From positions 13,930,619-13,994,618 of the forward strand of contig OZ023182.1 of assembly GCA_963995505.1 (NCBI GenBank): 64,000 nucleotides of DNA. The letters run 5' to 3'. Of the stretch, positions 36,052 through 48,679 are shown piece after piece (position 1 is the first letter of the stretch; the number at the start of each line of letters is the position of its first letter). This DNA comes from Hypericum androsaemum. Its lineage: Eukaryota; Streptophyta; Magnoliopsida; Malpighiales; Hypericaceae. The notes beneath the pieces are model-generated. The model had not been told where the DNA came from. It did no database searches and saw nothing but the letters and a program-made list of their open reading frames with translations. A program made the position numbers and the translations under genes.

Positions 36052-37756
36052 GTCTTGCCCCCCGGTCGGGATAATTTCGACTGAAGTAGTAGCTTCGTCT
36101 GCAATGCTGCATTGTTCTCCATGTCCCCCGGGTGAGATAGAATTCTCAATAATATTCTAAGGATGGGCTTGCCCTCTAGTGTCTCGTCGTTGAGCTGAGA
36201 TAGAATTGGGCAAGCGAAGGTAGCTTACTGCTTGTGTAATGAGATATGACTCGAATCTTCGCAACAGATGACTCGGCGGAGGCCCTAAAATTCCCTTTTC
36301 TGGGGAAGGCCCAAAGATTTCCTTAGTTGGCGGGGGCCCTAGGATGACTTTCGTATTTGATACAGCACTTAGGTTTATCTCGGTTGTCGATGGGACTCGT
36401 GTTGGGCATGGCTCTTTCTTTTCCTCAAATGTGGGCCCTATAGGCTCGATGGTCGTGGTGTCGGCCAACTGTGGACTAGTCGTCTGTTCAACCTCTTCGA
36501 TAATGAAAAAAGAAGATTGTGTATATCCGACCGATTCATGTACGACCGTCTCAATACTTATCTCAGAATCGTGGGATTAAAAAACTATTTGATCTTCATC
36601 TTTACATATGTCACTTGATTGTATGGCCATCTCCTTTTCCTCTAATTCGGGCGTTGCAAGCTCGATGGCCGTGGTGTCGGCCAACTGCGAATTAGTTATT
36701 TGTTTGACCTCTTGGATGGTCGGGATAAAGTATTGCATAAATCCAGCTCATTCATGTACGGCTATGTCAATTTTTGTCTCGAAATTATATAAGCCAAAAT
36801 CTCTTCGGTCTTCAATTTCATATATGCCACTTGATGCTTCCTCCACTGGGTGATTTGAAACAGAGTTGGCTACATGTCTTGCCTTAAACCCGGTATTTTG
36901 AAGCCTTCTTTCCAACTCTTGAATCGCCTCCTCACTAGTGGAAACTGACATTAGGTACTCGAGGTACTTCATTATTTTATGCCAACCAGTCATGCTCAAG
37001 GTCTTCTCATAGTCAAACCAAAGAACTCCAACATGATACCTCCTCCTGTATTCAACTTTATCGACAACTCTCTCGATGAGATATTCAATATCATCAGTAT
37101 CAAAATAATAGTTATAACGAAACTACCTTAAAAAATTTTCATTGGCCTCCTCAACAGCCTCTCGATAAGCAGCTTAGAAATAAAAACTACGCGACAACCT
37201 TTCCTTCATGGTCATCGAAGACGTCATCCTTAATAAATAAATTCGTAATCAATTTTAGAATGACCAACCTTTAGTATTATGATTGTAACTTTTTCGTCCG
37301 AACTCCGATTGAAGTGATCTTATTATCTTTGGAAAGATGACAGATAGATCTTCAATTTTTTCTGAAATAGCTGTCTCCTAATTCGGCGGCAAAAAAGACC
37401 AAAACACCTTTGAAAGCCGACTGGACTTCTCAATCATACAGATCAATCGATCTTTAGTTTTTTGGTCTTGTTTTTCTGGTACGAACTCTAATTTTAGTAT
37501 TCTTAGTATTCACAGAAAGAGGAAACAACGATCTTCAATTTTGGTGAAGAAATTTTCTTCAGATTCGGCTCTAAACAGGGCCAAAACACCCTCCAAAGTT
37601 GGCTGACCTTGCTAGACGTCCTCTTTCAGCACAACTTTTGACCGGTTTTGTCCCTTTTGAGGAAGGACTCAAAACCGTATATGGAAACTCGTGTGTTTGG
37701 ATGCAATAATCACTCTTCTCAGACGCCCTTCTTAGTCCCACTGAGCGTACCAAAAC

Positions 37757-38526
37757 TGTTGCTGATAAATTGTGGCAGAACGTCAAAAATGATCTTAAGA
37801 ATGGGTACGGAGTGGTCTTTTCAAGAGCGATTCGAACGAATAGGTGAAGATGGAAGAAATATGGGAAAAGAGAAGAGAAGAAGTACATTAGACTTCGTAG
37901 ACTTTATTGAAAATATGGGGGAGAGGGAGTAGGAAAAAATATAAAGATAAAAGCTAGAGGCTACATAAGATAAATGATATGAATATTTGATGTTTGGTTT
38001 GTGGGTCTCTTCATGCTTGTACCTCGCTCTCCTTATATAGAATAAGCTTGCCCCAGCCCCATACAAAAACCCTAGGCCGTTTTCAAATAGGAAAACTTAA
38101 CATAGCTCCGGCATAATAAGAAAAATACAACATGTCCGGATCTTATGATCCAATTTTCGTCTCTTTCTGTAGTGAATTTAGAAAAATTATAAGCTACAAA
38201 GTTATAAATCTCTGTCTTATCTTTTTGTAGCTTTTAGAATTGTGTCAATCTGATACTTGAGCCAACAGTTACGGCCTTTTTACCAAAATAGGTTCAGTAG
38301 ATCTGTGGCCTAATAAGAAAAAACCTACTCCCGAAACTTCTAACCCAAGTCTGACCTCCTTATGCATCAAATTTGGAGAAGCCACAAACTAGAAAGTTCT
38401 AGATCTTTATTTTATCGTTTTGTAGCTTTTAGAATTGTATCAATCGGATACACGAGTAGGAAGATACACGACTATTTTACTCAGACATAGTCAAATAAAT
38501 CTGCGAATTAATTTTCCGCTCCAACA
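37757..38526 (-). repeat. Right LTR of the 34-kb element
   Basis: Starts TGTTGCTGATAAATTG and ends GCTCCAACA, followed by the duplication GTCAG. TATA region ctccttatatagaata is at about 38030-38045. Confidence 0.9.
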
Positions 38527-39105
38527 GTCAGAAATTTAATTCTTCTCCTTTGAGCAGACTCATGCTTACTGTTTTTCTGGGTTTCGGATTTGTTTCTAGG
38601 TATGGTAATTGTTAGAACTTTATTGTTGTTTTGGTTTCTTTGAGAGAGTTAAGATATTTGGAGTTAAGATTTTGATTTGGGAAGAAAATATGCGTATGCG
38701 TTTTCATTTGGAACTTGGGAGGATGTTTTTTTTTGTAAACTTTCTGGTTGAATCGGGAAAAACTGATTCAGCCGTCACGTGAAACCGTCCGGGTTGGCTG
38801 AATTTTAGGTGACTCAACCGCTCCCCTGGGTTTAAGCAAAAAATGAACTGGGATTACTCCCGATGATGGTCGGACTAGTCGGGCCACCGGTCCGACCGTA
38901 CTTCTTAAAATATTGCTCATATATTATAATTTACAATAAAATTAGATAATATTGATAACTATTTGCTATTTTTATACTAAATATAATAAATAATTTATTT
39001 TTAAACTTAAAAATCTCTTGTCCGACCAGTAGTCTACCGGTCGACTCGGCATACGAGAAAAATTCTAGGCCGATCTTGGGATCATTTTCTAAAACCATGC
39101 TCTAC

Positions 39106-40546
39106 AACAGATAATTAATCATTTTTAAATTTAATATGAATATGTTCATATTTTAATATTCATGATTATATGCAATGAATGAATTCATCTTATCAGAATT
39201 AAGTATTGTACCACCATTTATGGCATTTTATACCATTATTTGAACAAAAAACAGAGTATTTTTTGTTTCAATTTCTCTGTAATGCTTATTTGTCTTTTGA
39301 TTGCATCGGTAGATTGAAAAATCAATGTTCTTTTTTATTTCTATTAGCTAAGAAATATACTCCTATCTATCACCCACATTTTCTTTTCCCAGATAACTAA
39401 TTAATCTTTTGATATAGTTAGACACTTATTTCAGGACGGTGGTAAATTAACTTCCAGAGACTTTTTCTCAAAATTGTGTAAAATAATACTGTATTCTCAA
39501 ATAAAAAACTTGTTATATTCTCAAATAGATAGTATATTCAACGTTTAAATACGTAAACTAATACTTAGTAGGAGACTGGGACTAGGAGGGATAATTGCGT
39601 TGCGTGTGTTTTTGCTGCTACCATCCCTTGATCGTTGGTCGGGCATAACATCTAAGGTCGTGGAGTGCCATGTCATTATCTCGTGGATTTAAGGTATATA
39701 AATTTTAACTGTCTAGGGCAGGGTATTAAATCTAGAATAGGGTATGAATCCCAATAATTCATATCATATTCTTATCTTTTTACTTATAATTAAAGCCTTT
39801 TCTCATTATTTTTTACTTGGTAATTATAATAGAGTTCTTTAATATTATAGAATATGTTTTAATTATTTATGATATTCTCTGAAATTTGAGATATATATAA
39901 TTCTAAATTTTTTATTGATTTACTAGATATTTTATGATTAATCTTCACATATACATTATGTTTATGTATTTGAAATTTAAAAAGAAGAATCTTCTACTAT
40001 TGAACTTAAATTATAAAATTTGATATTTTATTATTTTTTTATGTTTATATAAAATATCGATTAGTAACGTATGAAATGTCTTACAATTTATTTGAATTAT
40101 ATATATATATATATATTAAAATTTTATGTTTAAAAATTATCACAAATATCTTATATTTAATTTAATAACCAGACCCTAGATTCGAGAATAGAGTATGAAT
40201 CCAATCTCCAAATTAAGAAAATTAACTACATCTCAATTATTTTCCACCAAAGATGTTTGGGGTTGTTATTGGGAGTTTTAATTTATTTAAAAGTAAAAGT
40301 GTCAATTTTATCGTGATTTGTCGTGATAATGTTTCCAACACGTGAATTGATCGTACTCCATTTTTTTAAATTTTAACCTTTTTTTTCAAAGTATAGATAC
40401 TATACCAGTCATTCCAAATTCGAACCAAACAAATCATTAATAACAACAAGATCGTTAGCAAATATTTTACATTATTACTAAACCGATTAATTCAAATTAA
40501 ACGATACAAAATGTTAAAAGTAAAACATACTGAACATTGTTGTAGT
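39106..40546. other. AT-rich intergenic DNA
   Basis: No gene or element is recognised. A short (AT)n run lies at about 40099-40118. Confidence 0.5.
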
Positions 40547-40555
40547 AACTATGCC
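40547..40555. repeat. Target site duplication, left (AACTATGCC)
   Basis: This 9-bp word is repeated exactly at 41911-41919, directly outside the two ends of the foldback element. Confidence 0.95.
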
Positions 40556-40717
40556 GGGATTTTTTCTCAATTAGGTAAAAAACATACATATTTTCTCTAA
40601 ATAGGTAAAAAGTTATACATATTCCCTAAATAGGTTAAAAGATTTTTTAATATAAAAAAAACTGAAGAAGGCGCCCTCTCACCTTGGCGCCTCGAGTCTG
40701 CACATGTCAGGAGATTA

Positions 40718-40791
<74 letters not shown>

Positions 40792-41910
40792 GGAGGCGCC
40801 CCAAGGCCTTGGCGCCTCCAATTTAAAAAGTAAAAAAAGTGGCAGGCTTATGCCACAATTAAATAATAAATTTATTTTATTTTTATTTTTTGGACATATA
40901 TTAAATTTAATCGTTGTATTGTAAATTTATTCCAATAATAAATGATCTAAATTTATTCATATATTATTAGTATATTGATAATGATTAAATTCATCGATCA
41001 ATATTTATCTCTACTCGAATTAGTCTAAAATTATATATATCGATCAATTTAATCATTGTATCGTAAATTTATCCCAGTAATAAAAAAATAGTGGCAGGAG
41101 ATTCAAAAAAAATTAAATATATTGGAGGCGCCCCAAGGCCTTGGCGCCTCCAACCATAATTAAATAATAAATTTATTTCATTATTATTTTGTGGACATAT
41201 ATTAAATTTAATCATTGTATTGTGAATTTATCTCAATAATAAATTATCTAAATTTATCGATATATTATTAGTATATTGATAATGATTAAATTCATCGATC
41301 AATATTTATCTCTACTTGTATTAGTCTAAAATTATATTCATCAATAAATTTATTATTTAATTATGGCATAAGCTTGCCATTTTTTTACCTATTACTTGGA
41401 GGCGCCAAGGCCTTGGGGCGCCTCATATATATATATAAAATTTTACGATACAATGATTAAATTGATCGATATATATAATTTTAGACTAATGCGAGTAGAG
41501 ATAAATATTGATCAATAAATTTAATCATTATCAATATACTTTTAATATATCGATAAATTTAAATCATTTATTATTTGGATAAATTTACAATACAACGATT
41601 AAATTTAATATATGTTCAAAAAATAAAAATAAAATAAATTTATTATTTAATTGTGGCATAAGCCTGCCACTTTTTTTACTTTTTAAATTGGAGGCGCCAA
41701 GGCCTTGGGGCGCCTCATATATATATATATTATATATATTTTTTTTTTTAATCTCCTGACACGTGCAGACTCGAGGCGCCAAGGTGAGAGGGCGCCTTCT
41801 TCAGTTTTTTTTATATTAAAAAATCTTTTAACCTATTTAGGAAATATGTATAATTTTTTATCTATTTAGGGAAAATATGTATGTTTTTTACCCATTTCAG
41901 AAAAAATCCC
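40556..41910. mobile_element. Foldback (MULE-like) element with 9-bp target duplication
   Basis: The two halves of this 1355-bp element are long inverted repeats of each other, from GGGATTTTTTCT at the left to AGAAAAAATCCC at the right. Each arm contains shorter palindromes built from GGCGCC, such as aggcgccccaaggccttggc at about 40795 and 41127, with reverse partners at about 41399 and 41693. A 9-bp duplication points to the Mutator superfamily. No transposase is encoded. A (TA)n run of about 70 bp sits in the left arm (about 40720-40788). Confidence 0.9.
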
Positions 41911-42511
41911 AACTATGCCCGGTGCCTTCTACATTCCTAAAACTTGAACTTTACGCGAATTCATGCGAGACTTTCAATATCCAACTTAAAAACTCGACTA
42001 CGAGTGTATAAATTCATACTCATATTACAACAATTATTCTGATCCCTTACGACCAGAGCAACTCACTCCCATTGCTTTCGAGATAACTTTCTTGGTCATG
42101 CACAATTTTTGCAACTTGCTTTAAAAACAGCAGATACCACACATAATAAACAGAAAAATGAAACTGCTACGAAAGAGCAAACTCAAATTATCAGTTGTTT
42201 GCTGGTCCTATAAGCCAAGATTATCCCATGAATCTATTGTTTATAGGGCACTGAATCTCATTATTTCGAGCATAAATTTCAATATCTGCTGCGAATGCAA
42301 TTATTAACGGAAAAGGCATGCACCATACAACAGCCAGAGATACATCACACTGAATCATCAAGAAAGATTGGGTTAGTAGAAATGTCACGATATTGGCATG
42401 TGACGCGCAGCACGAAACAATAGCAGCCATCCACATGCAGAATTTTGCAAAATGCAAGGCTAGCCTCTACTTAACTCAACGAATCATCTCGGATGGAGTA
42501 ACAATTTTTGG

Positions 42512-43638
42512 CTAGCCTTTCTTCCAGGGGTTCTGCTCGTAGTAGAAAGCAGTTCCGACCATGAGCGCAACCGTAGCGCCTTGGACGAGGACTCGAGCTC
42601 TCATTAACTTCTGACCAAGTTGTGAATTACCCTGTTTGAAACTAATTAAGCCAGCAGTAAGCACTCCGGCCGTCATAAGTGCACCTAGAATGGAAGCAAG
42701 TGTTTCAGGGAGAACCACAGTAAGTTAACAGGGCAACCATATACTGGCTGAACTTGCTTAAGAAACATAAAAAGCAGACAACCCCGCTTGATCAGAACAA
42801 AACCCGATGTATAAATAAACGGTAACTGGATGGCATCATCAACAAAATCTTGAAGTAACTTGGTCAAAAGTAACATCAATCATTATCACAGGATTATCGT
42901 TATCACCACAAAGCACCCGCAGGAGACAAAGCACACACAGGAAACAAAGCCCCAAATCTACTGTCCGACTCCAACCAATGTCGAAACGACAACAGAGAGA
43001 AGAAAGAGGAGAACGCCTGACGTTAAGCAAACGGCTGGCCCAGAGTAATACATGGACACAAATTCATCTAAGAAGACCCACAAATCGCAGACACATCAAA
43101 CCTCAATATGGATGCACTTAGGGCCTTTTGCGGCTTCAATTACTATTGAGTGCCACGAAGAAGCACAATGACAAGCACCGAACCAACACAAAAACGATAA
43201 TTTCCTTCATTCCTTCCTAGAACTGAAGTCAGTCAGTTCATCCACGTACCCGTCTACCCGAGCTTGATCGATCTGGTAGACGCATATAAGCATGCATCTG
43301 GCGTGCATAACAGACCCCAAACATATAAATTCACATCAAATCAATGGAAACCCTTAAAATTTATTATCTCCTAAGCCTCAAATTTAGCGACCTTTAAGCC
43401 CTAGAAAACCCACCCACCCCCCGAAAATGACCACGAACGTCAATTTAATCACTGGTAAATCTATCAAATCCCAATTTTCGCAACGGAATAACAAAGATCC
43501 CCAGCTAACCAAACTGAAATCGAACGATTAAAAAGCGAGGGGTATTAATTTACCAACGGGAACGAGAGGGTTCCTGGCGCGCTTCTTGTCGTCGAAAAAC
43601 TCTTCTAAGGTGGGGTCCACCGCTCCCATCTTCTCCAT
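42512..43638 (-). CDS. HIG1-domain mitochondrial protein, join(42512..42684,43554..43638)
   Basis: Two exons split by an 869-bp GT-AG intron give an 85-residue protein of the HIGD/Rcf1 family. In animals and yeast these small inner-membrane proteins associate with cytochrome c oxidase and respiratory supercomplexes; the plant role is inferred. The N-terminus MEKMGAVDPTLEEFFDDKK is hydrophilic. RNPLVPVGAL opens the HIG1 domain, which has two membrane helices (about 31-44 and 63-78) linked by a loop with QLGQKLMRARVLVQG, and the end is YEQNPWKKG. Intron phase is kept at Gly29. A CT microsatellite lies in the leader (about 43658-43682). A fragment of this gene's 5' end recurs near 52.5 and 58.3 kb. 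Confidence 0.92.
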
Positions 43639-43911
43639 TTAACAACCTCTCCTTCTCCCCCTCTCTCTCTCTCTCTCTCTCTTATATTTCTTCTCTCTCT
43701 TTTTTCTCCAGGAGAATTATGGCGGAGAGAGTGACACGACGACAGGGCAAGAAGGAGCAGGCGGTGATGATTTTGTGGATTGGCCCATTTTTTGATTTAG
43801 GCCCATCCTCTTCATATTTGGGCCTAGTCGTTTCATCATTTCAATATTAGCAACAGAAATACATTCACCAGATACAAGTTAATTTATTTTTCCTTTTCTC
43901 GAGTAGAATTT

Positions 43912-44632
43912 AGGGATGGTAGAAATACCCATACGGAGGGTCGGACTCTACCCTTACCCTACGGGTCTAGGGTATGTTGACTTTGACTGGGTCTAGGGTA
44001 GGGTATGGGTATGGATCCATGTTTAGAGGTAGGGTCTAGGGTAGGGTATGAATCCATAGCTAGACCCTGTGGGTCGGACCCTACCCTTACATTTTTACTC
44101 TATTTTAGACTCTACCCTAATTAGACTCTAGTTAGACCCTTGTTAGACCGTATATAATATATATAATATATTTTACGGTTAACTTTAACATATTTATTAT
44201 GTTATTCCGCAACTAGCTTAGAAGATGTCGTGAAGGATGGATCACTAGAAGCTGACATGCTATATTTTTCTTTTGTTGAATTGTTTATGTACTTCAAACT
44301 CTAAAAAAATCTTGGACTATTGAAATTGAATGACAAAATTTGATGTTTCATCAATTTTCTATTGAATGTTGATGTGTAACGTAGTAGATTCTTGAATTTA
44401 TTTAAATTTTATATAAAAATTAAGTTTTGATTAAAAATTATCAAAATGCAGAACGTTAAAGGGTCGGACCCTGCAGACCCTGTAGACCCTGGGTCTCCAG
44501 GAGGGTAGGGTATGAATCTAACAATAAAAAATTTGTAGGATCGAGGGTAGGGTATGGGTCCATCCAAAAAAACTAGGATATGGGTAGGGTCGTATCAATA
44601 CCCTATCCTACCCTACCTATTGCCATCCCTAA
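43912..44632 (+). mobile_element. hAT-like MITE, copy 1
   Basis: The ends are AGGGATGG and CCATCCCTAA. The body is built of repeated words such as gggtagggtatg and gaccctaccc, with an AT-rich middle. Flanking TAGAATTT (43904-43911) and TAGAATTC (44633-44640) match at 7 of 8 bases, an 8-bp duplication as in hAT elements. A second copy lies reversed at 58363-59093. No coding capacity. Confidence 0.75.
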
Positions 44633-44640
44633 TAGAATTC

Positions 44641-45493
44641 TTTTGAATGGATAGATTTTTTTTTATAAGTAGAATTTAATATAACTCGATACGATTACAT
44701 TTATAAGGATATTGGACTATATAATTGTCTTTTTCAAAATCGCCTAATTCGCAGCATTTACGTCTAATTATGGTACAATTATCAGATTTGCAAGACCCCT
44801 TTCAGAACGGTTGGATTCGGTGCTACTGACGGCATATCATCACATAAATCCCAACAGCAAAAATTAACGGCATATCGATTTTCAAAAAACAAAGTTGTAA
44901 TTCGTGTAGATCGTTAAATTTATTTCTAAAAATATATTATAATAGCAAAAACTCCAAATGAGTCAAAATTTATGATTTTTGTTTAAAAAAATTATGAAGC
45001 GTGCGTCATACTTATAACATAGTAATGCAGGATTCGCGTTGTCAACACCAAATAGAAAGCGCTTTCAGAAAAGGAATGGATAAAAAGACAAACGTAAACA
45101 CCCGCTCCAAAGCACATGCCGTCTAAATTTGCCAAAGATAATAACTCATTTTTAAAGTAGCCTAATTAGATAGAGATTAGAGGTTATTCCCTCGCCATCT
45201 TTCGCGATCATTTTTTTAAAGATAAATTATTACACTATGATATTGTCAAGGTTTGAATCTTGAATCTCGAAGATATTTACAACGCCTTGTGCCATTGGAC
45301 TACAAACTCTTTGGCATGATAATTTTGTATTTTATCCAAGACGTCTTGTCAAGTCGTGCGAATAGAGTCTTTTCGAGTGGACCAAGCTCCTTGGTAAATA
45401 ACATAAAAAGGCACCTTCTGCAGAACTAAGATCTGAATTGCAGTTCTATTCAATCAAAGGAGACACTTTCAGTTTAAAAACACCAGATTTGCT
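44641..45493. other. Intergenic DNA
   Basis: No gene is visible apart from the SINE-like stretch at 45228-45320 and the likely 3'UTR of the J-like gene. Confidence 0.45.
45228..45320 (-). mobile_element. Possible SINE remnant
   Basis: On the minus strand an A-box-like TTGTAGTCCAATGGC is followed about 40 bp later by ATTCAAACCTTG, a weak B box, and by an AT-rich tail. The pattern resembles plant tRNA-derived SINEs but both boxes are imperfect. Confidence 0.3.
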
Positions 45494-46096
45494 TCAAACA
45501 AAACATACCCTAGCTAATAAGATGTTCTGTAAAGAATTAAGTTTGATTGTACATAACCTAGCTTCCTTGGAACGAAGCAAGTACACAAGACCGATCACGA
45601 TACGGTTGGTACCTTGTCCTTCTTGTGCACGAACGGTGACCCTTGGCGACAACTCTCGAGTAGACGTTGAGCACGTGGGGGAGTTGCAGGTTTCACTTTG
45701 TCCTCCGTAGGCCTCCGTGATGCCCAACCTTCTCCGGAAAGCCTCCCTCTTGTCATCATCCGATAGTACCTCGAAAGCTTCAACGGCAAGCTTGTACGCT
45801 TTCTTGGCAGCCGTAGAGCTGTTCTTCTCAGGGTCGACGAGCTTCCCAACACGGCAGAAAGCGTGCGCAACGGAGTCCGGCGAGGCGGAGTGGGGGAGCT
45901 CAAGGATATCGTACCAGTTGGGCTCCTTGCGTTGCCTATTGTAGCCGAGAACGTGGATGCGGAATGCGGCGTGGTACTTGTGGAAGGTCCCGAGGTGGGG
46001 ATCCAAGTGCCATGCGAACTTGGACATCTCGTAGGCTTCTATGAACTTCCCGGCACGGAACTGCTCCTCCGCCATCTCCATTAACGCCTCCGCCAT
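45494..46096 (-). CDS. J-domain-like protein lacking HPD
   Basis: This single-exon frame gives 200 residues. Residues about 1-50 resemble the N-terminal region of plant DnaJ proteins that precede the J domain (AEEQFRAGKFIEAYEMSKFAW). A J-like domain follows at about 61-124 (WYDILELPHSASPDSV ... AVEAFEVLSDDDKREAFRRR). The HPD tripeptide needed to stimulate Hsp70 is replaced by VDPEKN at about 87-92, so it probably does not act as a classical co-chaperone. The C-terminus has no known domain. An ATG/CAT microsatellite sits directly at the start (46097-46114), which leaves some doubt about the initiating Met. Confidence 0.8.
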   Translation of the reverse strand: MAEALMEMAEEQFRAGKFIEAYEMSKFAWHLDPHLGTFHKYHAAFRIHVLGYNRQRKEPNWYDILELPHSASPDSVAHAFCRVGKLVDPEKNSSTAAKKAYKLAVEAFEVLSDDDKREAFRRRLGITEAYGGQSETCNSPTCSTSTRELSPRVTVRAQEGQGTNRIVIGLVYLLRSKEARLCTIKLNSLQNILLARVCFV

Positions 46097-46114
46097 GATG
46101 ATGATGATGATGAT

Positions 46115-47195
46115 CGCTATACGACGTCTGAGAACCCAAATTGGATATCAAACAACCATATTACCAAGTTTAGAGATGGAATATTTTGTTTTCAATCAAG
46201 TAAAACAAACCTTAGAAACTGGGTGGGTTATGGAGGAAATTAGGGTTTGGCTTCTGAGAGTGATAGTGATATTCCAAGTTTATTGTGTAGGAATTGGGAA
46301 GAGAAATTGCTGCTGGTGGGGAGGAAATCAGGTGTTTTAGTATCTTGATGATCAAGTAATGTTTATTTACTTTTTTGGAGGTCGATTTTGGAGTCATTAT
46401 GCTACACGAGATAAGGCATCCGAAAACAGGATTTTATTTATTTATTGAGGTTAATGTATTTATTAATTAAATTCAAGTAGATTAACATAGAAAATTATTA
46501 AACAATTCCGTCAAAGAAATTAACACGTACCCTAGAAAGTGGATTTTTATTAGGAGTAGATTTACTACACTAAAAAAATAATAATATATGGTAATATGCT
46601 TGTACAACAATTTTCATGTATCTATGAAACTTCAAATTCCAACATTTAAATATATCTAATATTATTTGTATCATAGTAACTAGTAATTTTTTTAATCTCT
46701 GTTACTACAAGGATTGATAATGGATGGGATCCGTGTAGGATCCAGATCATACAATTTGATTGGGTACTGACAACGAGGGTCCTGTCTTGCAGCACCATGC
46801 TGCAGCATCAAAACTTTGACGGAGTATAACTTTTGACTCATTTAGATTTTTTGCTATTATGATATATTTTTGGAAAAGATATAAAACAATCTACACGAAT
46901 TACGATTTTGTTTTTTGAAAATTGATGTGCCGTCGGCTTTTTTCGTTGGGATTCGTGTGCCGTTGATAATTTTGTGTCATTGGGATGATTTATCGTTGGG
47001 GATGATGTGTCGTTGGATATCCCTGTTGCCAAACTCAGCAGCACCGATCCAACCTATCATATCAATACCCGCTTTTTTTGAAGATGAACTCATATCCTTA
47101 CCCTTGTTGTCTTTAAAAATAAAAATTCGGGTAAGATATAAAATCAAGGTAGACCTCATGATAATGGTGAAATTGTCATCCCCTAATTGCTTAGA
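46115..47195. other. Intergenic DNA
   Basis: No supported gene or element. The stretch 46905-47040 contains repeated cgttgg-containing words (for example gtcgttggatat) of unknown meaning. Confidence 0.4.
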
Positions 47196-48679
47196 TGAAG
47201 AGTGTGTAAACGCTCATAATTTGTCATATATTTTGTACGTATTTAGTCATGATTTAAGTTATTTTCATCATGTCATGTTAAGTCTTATGATCGTTTTAGT
47301 ACATTTGTATTTGGGAGTGGATTTCTACCCATTGCCAGATTTTGTAGGAGAATGGTGCTCGATGAAGGCCGTTGAAGGAGTAATTTTAATAGACCATATT
47401 CCAAGAGCCACAACTCACCGCTCGAGCATCGGATTACAACATGTGATATATCGTTGGAAAGCTTGAAGGGTGATCTGCATTCATCTTTTATAGTCGAGGC
47501 CGAATTCGAAGCAGAAGAGGGCCAAAAAATAAAAATACAAAGATATGATGAGCTGGCCAGCAACCCGGCGGGCGCCAACTCCACTGGCGGGCGCCAACTC
47601 TATTGGCGGGCGCCAGGTCTTCAACGACAAAATTTTTGGACTTTCTTTTTAAGATGGAAATTCGATTTGTTTCAGTTATATTTGACTTTTGGCCTCCTGT
47701 CTGGGCCATAGGACCTTTATTATATTATTTATTTTGTTACTTGGCTAGCAAGACTTCGAGATCTTCCTATTTTTTAGCTAGGTCTTTGACTATATATATG
47801 CCATTAGTACTTAGGTTTTACATACCTTTTTCTACGGAGACACTGAGGCGATTTTGTACTGCGACTTTTGGAGAGCTACGGAGATTAATTGAAGGATGCA
47901 ATTCCAGTTAACTACGAAGAGATTGGCAAGGTTTTATCATAACGACTAAGCTTCCTCTATCTCTCTCTTATGTTAATTATCGTTATGATCTTTATTAACC
48001 TATTGTACTTCATGAATATACTTAGCGAGTAGATTTTCTTAGAATGCGATGCCCTAGCATGTGATTGATTGTCTATGTTGATTTATAGTTCGAATATCTT
48101 GCGAATTAGTTATTAATTAGTACGCTTAATGCTTAATCTAAATTGATCACTTATGTTATGATTATAGTTGATAAGAGTGGACCGAGAGGCACTCAAGTCG
48201 ATGGAAAAAACTAATTAACATGTTCTTAGGTATTAATGAGACGTCTTGATATCGTAAGAATAACCCGTTAAGAGCGATCTTCATAATTAGATTAGTCTAG
48301 TTCTAGGTCTAATTAATGAGCGAAAGTATTAATTAGTAGCGTAGATCTTTGCTAGTTTGGTTTTATCTTTTTAATGAGCGAAAGTATTAGGGCAATGCAT
48401 TAGAATACTTCGGGTACTGGTTGGGCCCTAATAAGAACCATAATCTTGACTTAGATAGTTAATCCATAGGGTATCGTGCTCGTTTGTCTCCATTTAATTT
48501 ACAACTCTTTTATTTACGTTTTTAATCTCTTTTATTTACTTACAATCCTGCGACAATCTTTTACAACCTTTAATTTTCTCGCTTCGCATAATTAGTGTTC
48601 AACCCTCAATTCGAAACCTTATTTAATTACTATACTATTTACTTGTGTGTTTAATTGCTTATCAATTTTGCGGATATCA
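47196..48679 (+). mobile_element. Solo LTR, family shared with 31247-32617
   Basis: It runs from TGAAGAGTGTGTAAACG to GCGGATATCA and is about 1.48 kb long. A TATA box (ctatatatatgcc) lies at about 47790, preceded by a short GC-rich tandem array, ggcgggcgccaact, in about three units (47568-47612). Flanks TTAGA and TTAGG match at 4 of 5 bases. It is the inverted relative of the copy at 31.2-32.6 kb. Confidence 0.65.

Larger units (their letters stand above)
34451..38526 (-). mobile_element. Complete non-autonomous LTR retrotransposon
   Basis: Two LTRs (34451-35246 and 37757-38526) flank 2.5 kb of internal DNA, and exact GTCAG duplications lie outside. Orientation is minus: the left internal edge is a purine-rich tract (minus strand GTGTGGGGGGCAT), the right is a PBS-side leader with TTTTGGTACGCTCAGTGGG. 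No reverse transcriptase, RNase H or integrase motif is present. Both internal edges are homologous to those of the element at 52546-58320, so the two are related. Confidence 0.88.
33727..39105. mobile_element. Older repeat element interrupted by an LTR retrotransposon
   Basis: Outer sequences acaacatggtttaaaaaata (left) and the inverted complement of ttctaaaaccatgctctaca (right) are similar, and both flanks carry many CCGGTC/GGTCGGAC words. Removing the LTR element at 34451-38526 leaves about 1.3 kb. The middle (about 34080-34440 and 38532-38690) looks like host-derived, gene-like sequence. The element class is not certain; a hAT or similar MITE family is possible. Confidence 0.4.

Noticed and set aside
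40597..40821. Frame encoding an Ile-Tyr alternating run
   Set aside because: It is simply the translation of the (TA)n microsatellite within the foldback element.
42221..42457. 78-codon minus-strand frame downstream of the HIG1 gene
   Set aside because: It falls in the likely 3'UTR and has no recognisable domain.
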